Positions 35,836 to 37,658 of a DNA stretch of 37,658 nt are shown here, one piece after another (the stretch's first letter is position 1; every line of letters begins with the position of its first letter). A program made the position numbers and the translations under genes. Origin of the DNA: an uncultured Clostridia bacterium (GTDB lineage: Bacteria; Bacillota; Clostridia; TANB77; CAG-508); the NCBI GenBank assembly GCA_944390525.1, contig CALXQH010000050.1, forward strand, positions 1-37,658. Direction: 5' to 3'. The notes under the pieces are model-generated. The model had not been told where the DNA came from and made no database searches. It worked only from the letters and a program-made list of their open reading frames with translations.

Positions 35836-35878
35836 AACTAAACAAGACGATACAATTAGATTTCTAGGAGGCGGAATT

Positions 35879-36517
35879 ATGTTGAGCAATATAGAAGTTC
35901 TATGCCATAGTAGCATAAAATTTAATAAAGGAAAAATAATTTATGTAGATCCATTTAAAATAAATAAGAATTATAATGATGCCGATATAATATTTATAAC
36001 ACATGACCATTATGATCATTATTCTGAAGAAGATATAGATAAAGTAAAAAAAGTTGATACATTTATTGTTGCTCCAGAAAAACTACTAATTAAATTATTA
36101 AAGAAAGGATTTAAACGAGATTATATTATTCCTGTATACTCAGAAAAAAATGACAACAGTATGGTAGAAGGAATAAAATTTGAAACAGTACCAGCTTATA
36201 ACATAAATAAACAATTTCATCCAAAAGAAAATGGGTGGGTAGGTTATATAATAGAAATAAAGGGTGTTAAATATTATATTGCAGGAGACACAGACATAAC
36301 AGAAGAAAATAAAAAAGTAAAATGTAATGTAGCATTTGTTCCAGTAGGCGGAACATATACCATGGATTCCAATGAAGCAGCAAAATTAGTAAATAAAATA
36401 AAACCAAAATTTGCAGTACCAATTCATTATGGAAGTATAGTAGGAACAAGTAAAGATGCTATAAATTTCGTGAAATTGGTACTTCCAGAAATAAAATGCA
36501 AAATTTTAATGCAATAA
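35879..36517 (+). CDS. MBL-fold metal-dependent hydrolase
   Basis: A 212-residue metallo-beta-lactamase-fold protein. The metal motif is THDHYDHYSEEDI (HxHxDH), with a further acid in AGDTDITEE and a C-terminal His in IPIHYGSIVG. It resembles the small UPF0173/YtkL-type hydrolases of unknown substrate. The open frame extends back to 35828, overlapping the permease stop, but AGGAGG at 35866-35871 selects ATG 35879, leaving 43 bases to the permease. Co-transcription with the ABC pair is likely; whether it works with it is unknown. Confidence 0.85.
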   Translation: MLSNIEVLCHSSIKFNKGKIIYVDPFKINKNYNDADIIFITHDHYDHYSEEDIDKVKKVDTFIVAPEKLLIKLLKKGFKRDYIIPVYSEKNDNSMVEGIKFETVPAYNINKQFHPKENGWVGYIIEIKGVKYYIAGDTDITEENKKVKCNVAFVPVGGTYTMDSNEAAKLVNKIKPKFAVPIHYGSIVGTSKDAINFVKLVLPEIKCKILMQ

Positions 36518-36585
36518 TAAATAACGTCGATAACGATTTAAAAGTAAAATATAAAGAAATACATTAGAATATAAAAGAGGTAATT

Positions 36586-37204
36586 ATGAAATTAAAAAAA
36601 TGTTATTTATAATTTTATTTCTAATATTATTACAAGTATGAAGGATAGTATTTAAAAATCTAGTATTTAATATTTTTGATAGGAATTTGTTATCAGATGT
36701 AATAGTAAGTATGGTATATATGATAATAATTACCTGTACTGCTATTATAACTATAAGAAAGAAGAAATTTAATTTAAACTTTTTCCCTGAAAAATTTAAT
36801 ATGAAATATAAGATATTCACAATTTTTGTATTGTTGTTTTTTATAATAACTCTTATTATTACAAAGAATTATGAATTATATAATATATTATCACTTATAT
36901 ATAATGCAATTATTACTGTTATATTAGAGGAATTATTTTTAAAGAAATTAGTTCAATGAAAAATGATTTAATAGCATATATAGTATCTACTATATTGTTT
37001 GAAGTATGGCATTTAGGATATATTGATACAATAATCTGGAGAACATCTTTATTTTCTCCAGATGCTAATATAGCAAATATAATGTTTTGGAAAATTATAA
37101 CAGGTATGATAATAGGAGTTATTCTAGGTTTCTTTAGATACAAAAATAAAAATGTTTATTCTTCTATGTTAGTACATACTTTTATAAATACATTTGGAAG
37201 TTAA
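36586..37204 (+). pseudogene. Decayed CPBP (CAAX-protease-like) membrane protein gene
   Basis: Pieces of one CPBP-family membrane protein lie in three frames. ATG 36586 (after AAGAGG) reads only MKLKKCYL before a stop; the continuation MLFIILFLILLQV is in another frame from 36600 and meets a TGA before RIVFKNLVFNIFDRN. That frame runs to 36959 and contains VILEELF, the start of the EExxxR motif, but the Arg and glycine are lost and the frame changes. The remainder, from FKEISS (36943 region) to 37204, carries the FxxxH-type LFEVWHLGY and the closing HTFIN motif. At least three lesions (a frameshift in an A run, a nonsense codon, a small deletion at the active site) indicate a dead gene. Confidence 0.75.
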
Positions 37205-37260
37205 GATGATAATGTAGTAATATTTATTTAAATAGTAATTTCTAGAAAGGAGGTAAACAA

Positions 37261-37460
37261 ATGGTAACTTTTATTATTTTAGCGCTTACTTTTCTAATTT
37301 TAGGAATAATTTTTTTAGCAGGAAAGGGAAGTAACCTTATTGCTGGATACAATACAATGAGTAAAGAACAAAAAAATAAGTATGATGAAAAAAAACTTAT
37401 ATAATTGTAACAGTTATTTTAGCAATTATAATTTTGAATACTTATTGTAGAAAAAAATAA
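37261..37460 (+). pseudogene. Truncated DUF3784-like membrane protein gene
   Basis: ATG 37261 after AAAGGAGG opens a 47-residue frame: one hydrophobic helix, then GKGSNLIAGYNTMSKEQKNKYDEKKL, the conserved core of DUF3784 proteins, and a premature stop at 37402-37404. In the +2 frame the sequence from 37401 to 37460 reads IIVTVILAIIILNTYCRKK, a membrane helix like the family's C-terminal one. The middle part seems deleted with a shift of frame. The short product could still be made, but as a family member it is broken. Confidence 0.7.
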
Positions 37461-37473
37461 ATTACAATTTCTA

Positions 37474-37510
37474 AAATTACTTTATACGAAAAAGTATAGA
37501 GTAATTTTTT
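37474..37510 (+). terminator. Terminator after the DUF3784 remnant
   Basis: Arms 37474-37487 and 37494-37507 pair over 14 positions with one G-U, a 6-base loop, and end in six T. Confidence 0.8.
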
Positions 37511-37612
37511 CATTTGTGATATAATACCATAAAATAGTAATTTGTGTAATAAACTAAAACTAAACTAAAGGTTTATTAAAGTAAACTAACTGTCGGTTGA
37601 GTTTGTAAAAAA

Positions 37613-37622
37613 GTAATATTAC
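37613..37622. promoter_or_regulatory. GTAATATTAC palindrome before the last gene
   Basis: A perfect 10-bp palindrome 27 bases before the start of the gene at the window edge, enclosed by TTGTAA and TTACAA. It could be an operator; chance is not excluded in such A/T-rich DNA. Confidence 0.3.
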
Positions 37623-37649
37623 AATAGAATTAACAAAGGAGGGATTTAT

Positions 37650-37658
37650 ATGTCAAAT
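37650..37658 (+). CDS. Start of a further gene, cut by the window end
   Basis: AAAGGAGGG at 37635-37643 precedes ATG 37650, which opens with Met-Ser-Asn before the window stops. The strong ribosome binding site supports a real gene start; nothing can be said about the product. Confidence 0.6.

Noticed and set aside
35828..35878. Longer MBL protein overlapping the permease stop
   Set aside because: AGGAGG at 35866-35871 is placed for ATG 35879; the earlier start has no ribosome binding site.
36600..36710. TGA in the CPBP gene as selenocysteine or recoded tryptophan
   Set aside because: No selenocysteine element is seen, TGA is a normal stop for several genes here (for example 21669-21671), and the gene has two further lesions.
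1..37658. tRNA, rRNA, riboswitch, CRISPR or insertion sequences
   Set aside because: Reading the intergenic regions on both strands showed no cloverleaf, known riboswitch core, spaced repeat array or transposase.

Overview
The window looks like a piece of chromosome from a low-G+C, endospore-forming member of the Bacillota, most likely an uncultured anaerobic gut-type Clostridia. The basis is extreme A+T richness, strong AGGAGG-type ribosome binding sites with frequent TTG starts, a PolC-type replicative polymerase, RNase Y, a SpoIIM homologue, a pta-ackA acetate pair and DUF1540/DUF1294/DUF3784-type small proteins. No species can be named from sequence alone. I see no tRNA, rRNA, CRISPR array or insertion sequence.

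Layout. Positions 55-8927 hold one tightly packed operon: pyrH, frr, uppS, cdsA, rseP, polC and a small DUF1294 membrane protein. It joins pyrimidine nucleotide supply, ribosome recycling, undecaprenyl and phospholipid precursors, membrane proteolysis and replication. The dxr and ispG genes often found between cdsA and polC in relatives are absent. A 345-base gap (8928-9272) follows, with five DnaA-box-like 9-mers and an A+T-rich tract ahead of uvrA. Next are a ZIP metal transporter, an unknown membrane protein, a peroxiredoxin, a DUF1540 Cys-rich protein and class II aldolase (fba). A minus-strand block (16111-17663) carries smpB and two small secreted, Asn-rich, single-pass membrane proteins.

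From 17788 onward are a PF06541-type membrane protein, rnhA (minus), tmcAL-coaE, a two-gene unit with a degenerate HD-like protein, an EndoQ-like PHP nuclease, spoIIM, xerD, rny and pta-ackA. They are followed by a second, minus-strand tyrosine recombinase, a cytoplasmic GH13 glycosidase, an ABC ATPase with a 1072-residue FtsX-type permease carrying a long coiled-coil, and an MBL-fold hydrolase. The last kilobase holds two adjacent decayed genes (a CPBP/CAAX-protease homologue and a DUF3784 gene) and the first three codons of another gene.

Most genes are housekeeping. The more unusual items are the DnaA-box cluster far from any dnaA gene, three 11-bp TTTACA-type direct repeats abutting a good promoter (PhoP-box-like), hairpins that overlap start or stop signals, a XerD with an altered beta-hairpin lysine region, the Asn-rich secreted pair and the pseudogene cluster. 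I did not find a clearly new multi-gene system.
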